A stretch of 26,676 nucleotides of DNA from an uncultured Mesorhizobium sp. (GTDB taxonomy: Bacteria; Pseudomonadota; Alphaproteobacteria; Rhizobiales; Rhizobiaceae): positions 1 through 26,676 of the forward strand of contig CALFXR010000203.1 in assembly GCA_937958475.1 (NCBI GenBank). The letters are read 5' to 3'. Both the position numbers and the translations under genes were made by a program. This document shows positions 8,071-17,075 of the stretch, piece by piece. Under the pieces are notes generated by a model. It was not told the origin of the DNA. It ran no database searches and saw only the letters and a list, made by a program, of their open reading frames with translations. Position 1 is the stretch's first letter. Every line of letters starts with the position of its first letter.

Positions 8071-9259
8071 GGCCGGCGATCTCCTCTGCCGGGACGGCTT
8101 TTCCCGTCCCGGTCACTTCGTCAAGTACCTCGCGCGTATGCTCGCCGAGATCGGGGGGATTTCGCAACGGCAACTCGGAGGCGACCGCACGCCAGGGCAT
8201 GCCCGACGTCGGGATCCGGTTGCCCGAACCGGCCGGGTATTCGACCGAGATGATCGACTGCCGCTCGGCCAGCTGCGGATGCGCCAGGATCTCGTCCAGC
8301 GTGTTGATCGGCTCGACCGGGATACCGGCGCGTTCCAGCACCATCAGCCAGTGGGCGGCCGGCTGCGACCGGAAGATGCGCTCGACCTCGGCCAGCAGCT
8401 CGGTCCGGTTCTGGCTGCGCAGCGGCGGCGTGGCGAAGCGCGCATTGCCTCCAAGGCCGCGAAATTCCGGAATGGCGGCGAACTGCGCCCATGACTTCTC
8501 GTTCGTCACCGCGATGACGATCTCGCGGTCGGCGCAGCGGAAACTCTCGTACGGCGCCATCAACGGATGCGCGTTGCCCATGCGGCTCGGGCTCCTGCCG
8601 CTCATGCCCGCCACGGCCACCGCCTGGCCCATCAGCGCCATGATGCCGTCGAGCATGGAGATGTCGAGATACCTGCCTTCGCCCGTCTCCTTGCGCTCCA
8701 TCAGGGCGCCCATGATCGAAACGACGGCCGAGAAGCCGCCCATCACGTCGCCGACGGGGGCAGACGCCTTGACCGGCCGGCCCTGCGGATCGCCTGTCAG
8801 GCTCATTAGGCCGCTGACGGCCTGCACCATGAGATCGAGCGCGGGGCGGTGGGCCATCGGCCCGGTCTGGCCGTATCCGCTGATGGAACAATAGACGATG
8901 TCGGGGCGGACCTTCTTCATCTCGTCGTAGCCGAGATGGAAGCGGTCCATGGTGCCCGGCCGGAAATTTTCCACGAACACGTCGGAGGTCGCGGCGAGCG
9001 CGAGGCAGGCCCTGCGCCCTTCTTCGGTATGGAGGTCGATCGCCACCGACCGCTTGTTGCGATTGTAGGCGATGAAGGTTGGTCCTGCGTTGTGGGCGAA
9101 GGGCGGGCCCCAGAGGCGCGTCTCGTCGCCCCCGCTGGGAAGCTCCAGCTTGATGACGTCGGCGCCGAGATCGCCAAGCACCATGGTTGTCAGCGGTCCC
9201 GACAACGCGCGCGTCGCGTCGAGCACACGGATACCGGCAAGCGGACCCTTCCTCATCAT
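8063..9259 (-). CDS. Family III CoA-transferase C (CaiB/BaiF)
   Basis: This 398-residue family III CoA-transferase shows GIRVLDATRALSGP, LGADVIKLELPSGGDETR and YNRNKRSVAIDLH near the N-terminus. The catalytic aspartate is predicted at residue 171 in APVGDVMGG. The SISGYGQTGP segment is the typical substrate loop. It starts with two consecutive ATG codons (9259 and 9256), the first in a 4-bp overlap with the DUF35 stop codon, and its own end overlaps the ThDP gene by 8 bp, so translation is probably coupled on both sides. It is the first of the three CoA-transferases in transcription order. Lying next to the thiolase-like/DUF35 pair, it may load the acid whose thioester that pair handles; this is inference. 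Confidence 0.92.
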   Translation of the reverse strand: MMRKGPLAGIRVLDATRALSGPLTTMVLGDLGADVIKLELPSGGDETRLWGPPFAHNAGPTFIAYNRNKRSVAIDLHTEEGRRACLALAATSDVFVENFRPGTMDRFHLGYDEMKKVRPDIVYCSISGYGQTGPMAHRPALDLMVQAVSGLMSLTGDPQGRPVKASAPVGDVMGGFSAVVSIMGALMERKETGEGRYLDISMLDGIMALMGQAVAVAGMSGRSPSRMGNAHPLMAPYESFRCADREIVIAVTNEKSWAQFAAIPEFRGLGGNARFATPPLRSQNRTELLAEVERIFRSQPAAHWLMVLERAGIPVEPINTLDEILAHPQLAERQSIISVEYPAGSGNRIPTSGMPWRAVASELPLRNPPDLGEHTREVLDEVTGTGKAVPAEEIAGHG

Positions 9260-9717
9260 TCACCTACCGTGAACACCGGCAGCTTCTGGCCGAGCTCGAG
9301 TACCTTGAAGTCGACAGTCGCCGCCGCGCCGATCCTGATCGTGCCCGGCGCGCCGAAGAAGCGCGTGAAAAGGAAGACGCCTTCCACCAGCTTCACCAGA
9401 CCGAGCGCATAGGGAACCGAGGCCGCGAAGGCGGGCGTGGGCGCGCGTCGCACCTCGGTGAAGGAGTAGATCTCGCCCCGGCCGTCCGCCTTCTTCCAGT
9501 CGAGATCCGACGAGCCGCAATGCGTGCAGACGATGCGCTTCGGGTGCCAGAGACGGCCGCAATCGCGGCAATGCTTGATGCGCAGCTCGTCATTGGCGAC
9601 GCCCTCCCAGAACCCTGCCGTTTCCGGCGAGGGCTGGTAGAGGCCCATGAAGTAGTTGCCGGCGGTGAGGGGGACCCCCTTCGACCAGTCGATCTGCGTT
9701 TCGGGCATACCGGTCAC
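9256..9717 (-). CDS. DUF35 zinc-ribbon/OB-fold protein, partner of thiolase-like protein
   Basis: This 153-residue protein belongs to the DUF35 (ChsH2-type) family. A rubredoxin-like zinc ribbon is formed by Cys50, Cys53, Cys64 and Cys67 (CRDCG and CTHCG), followed by an OB-fold domain of about residues 75-150 with GEIYSFTEVRRAP. Members form complexes with thiolase-like proteins and bind the CoA ester; in actinobacterial steroid degradation the ChsH2 DUF35 domain with Ltp2 performs a retro-aldol cleavage. The likely start is GTG at 9717, overlapping the thiolase stop by 4 bp (GTGA) with GGGAG 8 nt upstream; ATG at 9708 is the alternative. Tight coupling to the thiolase-like gene supports a physical complex. 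Confidence 0.88.
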   Translation of the reverse strand: MTGMPETQIDWSKGVPLTAGNYFMGLYQPSPETAGFWEGVANDELRIKHCRDCGRLWHPKRIVCTHCGSSDLDWKKADGRGEIYSFTEVRRAPTPAFAASVPYALGLVKLVEGVFLFTRFFGAPGTIRIGAAATVDFKVLELGQKLPVFTVGE

Positions 9718-10934
9718 TGCAGTTGCTCCCGCGAGACGATGACGACCGCATGGCAGGCGAGTACGCCGCCGTGGCCGTGGATCATGCCGACCTTCGCGTT
9801 CTTGACGGGCCTGCCTTCGGACCGGCCGTAGAGATGGTCGATCGTGTCGGTAAGGTTGTAGAGGCCTTGCGCGACCTGGCCGAACGACAGGTAGCCGCCA
9901 TTGGTATTGAAGGGCAGGCCGCCATCATAGTCGACACCGCCCGAATCGACGAACGCGCCGCCCTCGCCGCGACCGCAGAAGCCGAGTTCTTCCAGGATCA
10001 TCAGGTTGACGAAGCTGAACGGCGCCGAGGTCTGGACGATGTCGATGTCCTTCGGACCCAGCCCCGACATCTCATAGGCCTGGATCGCCGACACGCCGGC
10101 GCCGGTGCGGATCATGTCGGGGGCGTCGACCATCGGCTCGTAGCCCCAGCCGCCCATGCGCTCGCCCACCCATTCATGGGTGCTGCACTGGCCGAAGCCC
10201 GCGAGATAGGTCACCTCCTCATGCTTCGCCCTCGCGATGTCCGCACGCGTGAGCACGATCGCCGTGGCGATGCCGCCGGGGTACCAGACCGCACAATCGA
10301 GCAGTTTCAGCGGCGAGGCGATCATGCGCGAGTTCATCACGTCGTCGACGCTGATGGCGCCCTTGCTGCGCATGGCGGCGTGCGGGTGGTCGAGCGCCCA
10401 CCGCCGGTTTTCGACGGACACCCTGGCGCACTGCTCTTCGGTGATTCCGTATTCGTGCATGTAGCGGCAGGCGAACTGGGCGTAGAGCGCCGGCGTGGTC
10501 GAGCCGTAGGCTGCTTCGAACTGCAGGTCGCCTTCCCACGAGGCATTCGAGCCGACCTGATCCATCCAGATCCCGCTCGCCTCGTTGGTGACCACGAGCG
10601 CGTAGTCGATCATGCGCGAATCGAGCGCGAGCGCCGCCACTTCCAGCGCGCCGAGCGCACCGGCGCCGTGGTTGGTCGTTTCCGAGCAGAAGGTCGGGCC
10701 GATCTTCAGCTCGTTCATCAGCGACTGGTTGTACTGCAAGACCATGTAGGACTGCGGCGTGCGGCCGGTGAAGAGGGCGCCGACCTGGTTCCGGCCGATG
10801 CCCGCCTGACGCATCGCATCGACAGCCGCGCGTGCGCCGAGCTGCAGCGGCGTCTTCGGCTCCGGATCCGATTTCTTCGCCAGCGCCCGGCCGATGCCGA
10901 CGATCGCGACCTTCGAGCCGATGTCAGACCGCAT
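9714..10934 (-). CDS. Thiolase-like protein (SCP-x / lipid-transfer type) lacking the usual catalytic residues
   Basis: This 406-residue protein has the thiolase fold: KVAIVGIGR at the N-terminus, a GALEVAALAL helix after the nucleophile loop, and NTNGGYLSFGQ near the C-terminus. The nucleophile loop reads SETTNHGAGALG where SCP-x thiolases have an EAACAS-type sequence, so Asn88 appears to replace the catalytic Cys. The GHP histidine is Gln353, and the C-terminal Cys-x-Gly motif reads HGHGG. It is therefore unlikely to be a normal thiolase. With the coupled DUF35 protein it resembles the Ltp2 aldolase type. I chose ATG at 10934 because GGAGG (10941-10945) lies 6 nt upstream; a GTG at 10949 would add five residues. 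It is the first gene of the eight-gene operon, with a leader of about 130 nt after the operator pair. Confidence 0.85.
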   Translation of the reverse strand: MRSDIGSKVAIVGIGRALAKKSDPEPKTPLQLGARAAVDAMRQAGIGRNQVGALFTGRTPQSYMVLQYNQSLMNELKIGPTFCSETTNHGAGALGALEVAALALDSRMIDYALVVTNEASGIWMDQVGSNASWEGDLQFEAAYGSTTPALYAQFACRYMHEYGITEEQCARVSVENRRWALDHPHAAMRSKGAISVDDVMNSRMIASPLKLLDCAVWYPGGIATAIVLTRADIARAKHEEVTYLAGFGQCSTHEWVGERMGGWGYEPMVDAPDMIRTGAGVSAIQAYEMSGLGPKDIDIVQTSAPFSFVNLMILEELGFCGRGEGGAFVDSGGVDYDGGLPFNTNGGYLSFGQVAQGLYNLTDTIDHLYGRSEGRPVKNAKVGMIHGHGGVLACHAVVIVSREQLQ

Positions 10935-11064
10935 GGCGCGCCTCCGCACGATCCGACGGGCGACGAGCCTCCCGCCATCCGCTGCCCGGCCGCCGCGGCG
11001 TCTCGGCCGTGTCGCCAGCGCGCGCTTTCTTCTGCCTCATGACGCCGATTCCCACAGCATTATT

Positions 11065-11098
11065 TTCCGGATGTCGGAAACGTTTCCATTATGCGGAA
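11065..11098. promoter_or_regulatory. Paired palindromic operator of the thiolase-CoA-transferase operon
   Basis: Boxes TTCCGGATGTCGGAA (11065-11079) and TTCCATTATGCGGAA (11084-11098) are separated by 4 nt, with centres 19 bp apart. They lie between the end of enolase-superfamily gene 2 and the thiolase-like gene, immediately downstream of a good minus-strand promoter, so a bound protein would cover the transcription start. Confidence 0.85.
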
Positions 11099-11125
11099 GC
11101 ATAACTTCGGCCGTCCCAATGTCAA
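11098..11125 (-). promoter_or_regulatory. Sigma-70-type promoter of the eight-gene operon
   Basis: Read on the minus strand, TTGACA (11125-11120) is a perfect -35 and TATGCT (11103-11098) a fair -10, with a 16-bp spacer. The last base of the -10 is the first base of the operator box. The liv promoter has the same layout. Confidence 0.7.
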
Positions 11126-11146
11126 CATGACCGAGGCGGGGCATGG

Positions 11147-12235
11147 TCATTTCACCTCGAAATCGACGATCAGAGCGGCATCGACCTCGACGCCCAGCCC
11201 CGGCCGCTGCGGAACCGCCAGCCTGCCGTTCTCGGGCCGAAGGCCGACCGGCCATGCATCGAGGCGGCAGTCGTACCATTCGACGTCGAGGCCGCAGGCC
11301 GCGCAGAAATGCAGCGTGGCGGCGAGCGCCGGGCCGAAATAGGCCGAATGCGTGGCCAGCCGGATGCCGTGGCGCGTCGCCAGGTCGAGCGCCGCGAGCA
11401 GGCCCGTGACGCCGCCGATCTTGGCCGCGCTGGGCTGGAGGTAGGCCGGCCGGGCGGAGGCGATCCGCTCGAGGCCGGCGATCGACCCGGCATTCTCGCC
11501 CGCGGCGATCGGCATGCCGGTCTCCGTGCCGATCCGCGCGAGCAGTCCCGGCTCCGGCGGCCAGCACGGCTCTTCGAGCCACTGCAGCCCGTATGGCCGC
11601 AGCAGCTTCGCGTTGGCGATCGATTCGTCGGGCGACCAGCGGCAGTTGACGTCGAGCGTCAGCGGCACGTCTGGTCCGACCGCCTTGCGGGCGGCGGCCA
11701 CGGCGTCGACGGTCGCCTCGTGCAGCTTCACGGCGCGATGGCCGCGGGCGACGGCGTGCGCGGCCGCCTCGCCTGCCAGGGCGGCGTCGCCGTAGCGCAG
11801 GAGGCTGGCATACGCCGCGACCTCGCGGACCTCCGACCCCGGAGCGAGCCAACAGTGCAGCGGCGTGCCGCCGGCCTGGCCGCGGACGTCCCACAAGGCG
11901 ATGTCCAGGCCGGAGAGGGCGAAGCCGACCGGCCCGTCGAGGCCATAGGTGTACAGCGCCCGTCGCAGCCTCGCGCCGAGCCCGACGATGTCCGTCGCTT
12001 CGGCGCCCACCGCAAGAGGCGCGACCAGCGTCGCCAGCGCCGCCCTGCTGGTCGCCGCGGCGTTGTGGCCGAATGCCTCGCCCCAACCGACCAAGCCGCC
12101 GCGCGTCTCGACGCGAACCATCACCATGTTGACGAACGGCCACTGGGCGCCCGAACGGGGCTGCGGTCCGCCATAGACGGAAGGTATGGCGAGGTGGAAC
12201 GCCTCGACGGTCGCGATGGTGAGATCGGCGCTCAC
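11147..12235 (-). CDS. Enolase-superfamily enzyme 2 (MR/MLE family), K-x-H variant
   Basis: This 362-residue MR/MLE-family protein has metal ligands Asp195, Glu221 and Glu247, in TLDVN, LEEP and AGENAG. The catalytic lysine motif reads Lys170-Leu-His172 instead of Lys-x-Lys. The position of the dyad aspartate is Ser269 (LQPSAAKIGG), so His296 in ATHSAYFG lacks its usual Asp partner. The chemistry therefore differs from enzyme 1; a cycloisomerase or dehydratase on a lactone or acid sugar is possible. The start is GTG at 12235, overlapping the GMC2 stop codon by 4 bp (GTGA), with GGAGG about 5 nt upstream. The frame stays open 100 codons further into GMC2, but that part is Arg-rich antisense noise. 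It is the last gene of the liv operon. Confidence 0.88.
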   Translation of the reverse strand: MSADLTIATVEAFHLAIPSVYGGPQPRSGAQWPFVNMVMVRVETRGGLVGWGEAFGHNAAATSRAALATLVAPLAVGAEATDIVGLGARLRRALYTYGLDGPVGFALSGLDIALWDVRGQAGGTPLHCWLAPGSEVREVAAYASLLRYGDAALAGEAAAHAVARGHRAVKLHEATVDAVAAARKAVGPDVPLTLDVNCRWSPDESIANAKLLRPYGLQWLEEPCWPPEPGLLARIGTETGMPIAAGENAGSIAGLERIASARPAYLQPSAAKIGGVTGLLAALDLATRHGIRLATHSAYFGPALAATLHFCAACGLDVEWYDCRLDAWPVGLRPENGRLAVPQRPGLGVEVDAALIVDFEVK

Positions 12236-13935
12236 TTGCCCTCCACCATGTGCGCCGCGATCTTCTCGGCCAGCATCAGGGTCGGGAAGTTGGTGTTGGC
12301 GCAGGGCACGATCGGCATGATCGAGGCATCGACGACCCGCAGGCCGGAGACGCCGTAGACACGGCCTTCCTTGTCGGTCACCGCGCGCCGGTCGTCGGCG
12401 GCGCCCATGCGGTTGGACGACGTGCAGTGCCACACGCCGGTCGCGGCCTCGCGGACGAAGGCCTCGCCCGTCGCCTGGTCGCCGAGCACGCCGGCCATGT
12501 CGTACTTCTCGAGCATGAGGTTCTCCATGCACCACCGGCGCAGCGCCGCCGGCCCGTCGAGCATCCTTGCGAGCGCGCGGGTGAGCACGTCGTTCCTGCG
12601 GCTGATCGAGAAGTACTTCTTCACGCGGTCGCTGTAGTAGGCCGGGAACGGCTCGTCGGAGATGGCCGACAAGGGCGCCAGGCCGTGGAAGGCCGCCGCC
12701 TTCTTCACGCCGTCCAGCAGCCGGGTCACATCGCGATAGTCCGACAGCAGGTTGAAGTCGACCTTCGGCTCCCGGCGCCAGTCGGCCGAGTTGAGGCGCA
12801 CTTCGCCGTTCTCGGAAAACGGGCGGTTGATGAAGGTGAGGAAGGAACCGAGCTGCCGCCCGACCTCATGCCAGGTCGATTTGGACAGCACCGCCATATA
12901 CATGTCGCCCTGTGGGGCCTCGGGAATTCCCGAAGAATAGCGCAGCCCCACGACGGCGTGGCGCTTCATGCGCCGGTCGAGTCGCGCTTCCGGCTTCATC
13001 CACGCAGCGACGATGACTGCGGCGTGGTCCATCATGCCCTTGCCGACGCCGGGACGGTCGGCGAGGACCGATATGCCGTGCTCCTTGAGTTCCGCGGCCG
13101 GACCGATGCCGGCGCGCAGGAGCATCGCAGGAGAGTGGATGGTGCCCATCGACAGGATCGTCTCATGCGAGCGGTATTCCCGCTCGCTGCCGTCACGCGT
13201 CACTTTCACGCCGACGCAGGTCTTGCCCTCGAAGACCAGCCCGCTCGCCACGGCCTGCGTCAGGATTTCGAGGTTCGGGCGGGCCCGCGTTGCCGGATCG
13301 AGATAGCCGACCGCAGACGAGACGCGCCGGTCGTAGGCGTTGGACATGGTGAGGGCGAAGTAGCCGTCGCGGAATTCGCCGTTCTGGTCGGGAAGGTAGT
13401 CGTAGCCCGAGATCCGGAATGCCTCGCCCGCGGCCTTCGCGTGCCCGCACCACTGGTCCGGCAATACGCGCGTGACCGGGATGCGGCCGTCCTGGCCGTG
13501 ATAGGGTCCGTCGCAATCGTGGTCCCGCTCGACCCTGCGGAAATAGGGCAGCACGCTGTCCCAGTTCCAGCCCTTGGCGCCGCGCCGTTCCCACTCGTCA
13601 TAGTCGTTGGGAGAACCGCGATTGGCGAGCTGGCCGTTGATCGACGAGCCACCGCCCAGCACGCGGGCCTGCTCGTAGCGGCGCAGCGGCGGTTCGGCGC
13701 CGGGCGCGAGATTGTGCGAGCGTGCCTGCGTGGTGACCTTCAGGTCGTTCCACAGGAAACGCGGATTGAGATAGGCGCGCACCCAGTAGGCGTCGGCGAT
13801 CTCCTCGGGCACCATACCCGGCGGCGTATCTTCGCCCGCCTCTATGAGCAGCACCTTCCTGGAGGGGTCTGCGGACAGACGGTTGGCGAGCACACAACCG
13901 GCCGAGCCGCCGCCGACGATGATGAAGTCGTACAT
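12232..13935 (-). CDS. GMC family FAD-dependent oxidoreductase 2
   Basis: This 567-residue enzyme begins MYDFIIVGGGSAGCVLANRL, so the FAD-binding motif is right at the N-terminus. GGGSSINGQ is the GMC signature. The catalytic His is predicted at 503 (GVWHCTSSNRMG) and its partner Asn at 547 (VPCANTNFP). It is diverged from GMC1 and has a long insertion-containing middle part, so it probably oxidises a different alcohol. There is no signal peptide. GGAG lies 7 nt before the ATG. It follows livF by 13 bp and overlaps enolase-superfamily gene 2 by 4 bp, so import, oxidation and the next step are co-expressed. The substrate is unknown; family members act on choline, aliphatic or aromatic alcohols and polyols. 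Confidence 0.92.
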   Translation of the reverse strand: MYDFIIVGGGSAGCVLANRLSADPSRKVLLIEAGEDTPPGMVPEEIADAYWVRAYLNPRFLWNDLKVTTQARSHNLAPGAEPPLRRYEQARVLGGGSSINGQLANRGSPNDYDEWERRGAKGWNWDSVLPYFRRVERDHDCDGPYHGQDGRIPVTRVLPDQWCGHAKAAGEAFRISGYDYLPDQNGEFRDGYFALTMSNAYDRRVSSAVGYLDPATRARPNLEILTQAVASGLVFEGKTCVGVKVTRDGSEREYRSHETILSMGTIHSPAMLLRAGIGPAAELKEHGISVLADRPGVGKGMMDHAAVIVAAWMKPEARLDRRMKRHAVVGLRYSSGIPEAPQGDMYMAVLSKSTWHEVGRQLGSFLTFINRPFSENGEVRLNSADWRREPKVDFNLLSDYRDVTRLLDGVKKAAAFHGLAPLSAISDEPFPAYYSDRVKKYFSISRRNDVLTRALARMLDGPAALRRWCMENLMLEKYDMAGVLGDQATGEAFVREAATGVWHCTSSNRMGAADDRRAVTDKEGRVYGVSGLRVVDASIMPIVPCANTNFPTLMLAEKIAAHMVEGK

Positions 13936-13948
13936 GATCGGCTCCGCC

Positions 13949-14728
<780 letters not shown>

Positions 14729-14745
14729 TGTCTGTCTCCGCAAGT

Positions 14746-14776
14746 TGCGCCGGGCGACGCCTTTCCGCCCGGCGCA
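14746..14776. repeat. Strong 11-bp stem hairpin between livK and livF
   Basis: A perfect inverted repeat, TGCGCCGGGCG / CGCCCGGCGCA, with a 9-nt loop lies 15 bp after the livK stop codon. No T-tract follows, so it is more likely an mRNA 3'-end stabiliser or partial terminator that raises binding-protein expression over the downstream genes. Confidence 0.7.
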
Positions 14777-14791
14777 CTGTTCAGGCTGCGA

Positions 14792-15988
14792 TCAGGCGGC
14801 TACGCCTTCCGCCAGCGCCTCGAGCGCCACCGCACCCTCCGTGACTCCGTACTTGTAGACGGTGCCGAACGGGATGTTCTGGTCGCGGAAGGTCACGGGC
14901 GCGCCGAAGATGCCGCCGGAATCCCAGTCCTTCAGCGTCTCGGCCGCTGCGAAGACGCCGGGCCCGTCAAGCGTGTTGCCCGACTTGGCGGCGCGGTCGA
15001 AGAACTCGCGCAGCAATGTCACGAAGGCCCAGCCGCTCATGTAGCCGATGCCGCCATAGCCCGGATAGTTGGGATCGCGCTTGCTGAGGTATCCGTCGAT
15101 CACCTTGAGCAGCGGGCGCTCGTCGCCCTTCACCTTCAGCGTGTGCGGCACGATGCCGATGAAGCCGTCGGCGGCCGCGCCGATGCCCTTCACCGTGTCC
15201 GGATCGACCGACCAGATCGTGCCCATCGCCTGCGCCTCGACGCCGTAGTCGCGCGACAGCTTGAGGATGTCCGGCCACACGTTGCCGGCGTAGCCGTGGA
15301 ACAGCATGAAGTCCGGCTTGGCCTGGCGCAGCTTGACGGCACTGCCGGTGACGTCGACGCCGGTCATCGCGGTCTCGTCTTCGAGGACGATCTCGAAGCC
15401 GAGCTTCTTGGCCTTCTCGAGCGCGAACGGCACCGGGTCGCGGCCGAACTCGATGTTCGAATGGATGAAGGCGACCTTCGGCTTCGATCCGGCGCCGGCC
15501 ATCTTGTCGATCTGGTCGAGGGCGATGGAAAGGAGGCCCGAATAGGTCGGCGCCGGGATGAAGAAGTAGTTGAAGCCGTCCTTCGCCGTCAGGTGCGAGC
15601 CGTTGGCGGTCGTACCCAGGAGCATCTTGTAGCGATCGTTGTTCTCCGGCGCCATGGCGCGCGCCAGCGGGATCGAATCGGCTTTGGCGAAGTGGACCGG
15701 CCCCGCCGCGATGGCCTTCTTCCACTGCGCGACGCCGACGTCGACCTTGTATTCGGAGTCGAGCGCCAGCAGGTTGAGCTTCTTGCCGCCTGCGCCACCC
15801 TGGCTGTTGAAATAGTCGATCGCGTCCTGCCAGCCGGCGAGTTCGCGCTGGCCGGTGAAGGCGAACGGCCCGGTCAGAGGCGCGATCATCGCCAGGTTGA
15901 TCGTGTCTTCCTGGGCGAAGGCGAACCGCGGTAGTGCGGCCGCCGCCAGGCCCATTCCCAATGCTGTTCGCCGAGTGATGTTCGTCAT
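14792..15988 (-). CDS. livK: ABC transporter periplasmic substrate-binding protein, LivK type, Tat signal
   Basis: This 398-residue type I periplasmic binding protein captures the substrate of the LivFGHM importer. The N-terminus MTNITRRTALGMGLAAAALP has twin arginines followed by a hydrophobic stretch, consistent with Tat export, with likely cleavage after AFA near residue 25. The mature protein starts with TINLAMIAPLTGPFAFTG, the standard family beginning, and includes GYGGIGYMSGWAF near the C-terminus. GGGAGG lies 5 nt before the ATG at 15988; the open frame upstream is not coding. Gene order livGHMKF is consistent with a single complete system. Ligand specificity cannot be read from the sequence. 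Confidence 0.92.
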   Translation of the reverse strand: MTNITRRTALGMGLAAAALPRFAFAQEDTINLAMIAPLTGPFAFTGQRELAGWQDAIDYFNSQGGAGGKKLNLLALDSEYKVDVGVAQWKKAIAAGPVHFAKADSIPLARAMAPENNDRYKMLLGTTANGSHLTAKDGFNYFFIPAPTYSGLLSIALDQIDKMAGAGSKPKVAFIHSNIEFGRDPVPFALEKAKKLGFEIVLEDETAMTGVDVTGSAVKLRQAKPDFMLFHGYAGNVWPDILKLSRDYGVEAQAMGTIWSVDPDTVKGIGAAADGFIGIVPHTLKVKGDERPLLKVIDGYLSKRDPNYPGYGGIGYMSGWAFVTLLREFFDRAAKSGNTLDGPGVFAAAETLKDWDSGGIFGAPVTFRDQNIPFGTVYKYGVTEGAVALEALAEGVAA

Positions 15989-16035
15989 GGTTTCCTCCCT
16001 GATGACAATGTGCTGTGCATTCGCAAACGGCTGCG

Positions 16036-16054
16036 GACGGGCCTGCCGCCCGCC
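16036..16054. repeat. Hairpin between livM and livK
   Basis: GACGGGC / GCCCGCC form a 7-bp stem (one G-U pair on the minus-strand RNA) with a 5-nt loop, right after the livM stop codon. There is no T-tract. It could modulate the ratio of permease to binding-protein mRNA, but the evidence is weak. Confidence 0.35.
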
Positions 16055-16055
16055 G

Positions 16056-17075
16056 TCAGCCGCGGAATTCGATCCTTCCGCCGAGTTTCCCGATGATGCC
16101 GACCAGCCCTCGCGGATCGACGTGAAGGAAGATGACGATGAGGGCGCCGAACAGGAACTCGCGCGCGGTGGCGAGGAAGCCGACATAGCCGCTGACATCG
16201 GAGACGATCGCCGAGGCGCCGACGCGCAGCATCTCGGGCAGCAGCGTCATGAATACCGCACCGAGGATCGAGCCCAGCATCGAGCCGCGTCCTCCGACCA
16301 GCACCGCCGTCAGGTAGAAGACCGAGACGGAGACCAGGAACTGATCGGGATTGACGAGCCTGAGGAAAATGGCGAGCAGCGCGCCGGCGATGCCGGCATA
16401 GGCGGCACCGACCGCAAACGCGAGCAGCTTGGTCCAGATGACGTTCACGCCGAGCACTTCCGCCGCGTAGTCGCGCTCGCGCACCGCCACGAAGGCGCGA
16501 CCGACGCGCGTCTTGAAGAGGTTCGAACCGGCGACGCAGGCGAGCACCGCGAACGGCAGGACGAGGAAGTAGAGGCGCTCGTCGGTGTTGAAGACGAAGC
16601 CGAAGAGCGAGGCCTGCGGCGTCTGCAGGCCATTGTCGCCGTTGGTGACGGCGACCCAGCGCTGGGCGACGAAGAAGAAGCCGAACTGCAGCGCGAGCGT
16701 CGAGATGGCCAGGTGCACGCCCTTGATGCGTACTGCCGGCAGGCCGAACAGGATGCCGAAGCAGAACGACGTGACGGCCGCGGCGGCGATGGTGAGCGGC
16801 AGCGGCACGCCGGCGATCAGAAGCAGCGCCGCGGTGTAGGCGCCGACGCCGAGGAAGGCGGCGTGGCCGAGCGAGAGAAGTCCCGCATAGCCGACGGTGA
16901 TGTTCAGTCCCACCACGGCGATGACGTTGATGAGGATCAGCGTCGCCATGTAGGTGAGGTAGTCGTTGCCGATGGACGGCCAGGCGATCACCAGAATGCC
17001 CAGCGCGGCATAGATCGCGGGCTTGAACATGGCCGGGCCCGGCTTAGGCATAGCGCTTTCGGTTGCCGCCGACAT
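16056..17075 (-). CDS. livM: ABC transporter permease, LivM type
   Basis: This 339-residue inner-membrane permease has a long series of hydrophobic segments and the LivM hallmark LNITVGYAGLLSLGHAAFLGVGAYTAALL, followed by LPAVRIKGVHLAISTLALQ. The cytoplasmic loop with SNLFKTRVGRAFVAVRERDYAAEVLGVNV is the EAA-like contact for the ATPase. The start is ATG at 17075, sharing one base with the livH stop codon (TGATG), with GGAG 8 nt upstream inside livH. The open frame upstream of this is antisense or out-of-frame noise. It forms the membrane channel with LivH. Confidence 0.93.
   Translation of the reverse strand: MSAATESAMPKPGPAMFKPAIYAALGILVIAWPSIGNDYLTYMATLILINVIAVVGLNITVGYAGLLSLGHAAFLGVGAYTAALLLIAGVPLPLTIAAAAVTSFCFGILFGLPAVRIKGVHLAISTLALQFGFFFVAQRWVAVTNGDNGLQTPQASLFGFVFNTDERLYFLVLPFAVLACVAGSNLFKTRVGRAFVAVRERDYAAEVLGVNVIWTKLLAFAVGAAYAGIAGALLAIFLRLVNPDQFLVSVSVFYLTAVLVGGRGSMLGSILGAVFMTLLPEMLRVGASAIVSDVSGYVGFLATAREFLFGALIVIFLHVDPRGLVGIIGKLGGRIEFRG

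Noticed and set aside
6214..8253. Long plus-strand frame (about 680 codons) opposite the ThDP gene
   Set aside because: The opposite strand encodes an intact ThDP enzyme with its motifs; the plus-strand translation is His/Arg/Asp-rich, typical of antisense high-GC DNA.
12236..12535. 100-residue N-terminal extension of enolase-superfamily enzyme 2
   Set aside because: It lies wholly inside GMC2 in another frame and is Arg-rich; GTG at 12235 with GGAGG and a GTGA overlap explains the gene.
16036..16054. Intrinsic terminator splitting livGHM from livKF
   Set aside because: The stem is short and has no T-tract, and no operator or promoter is seen before livK, so one operon is more likely.
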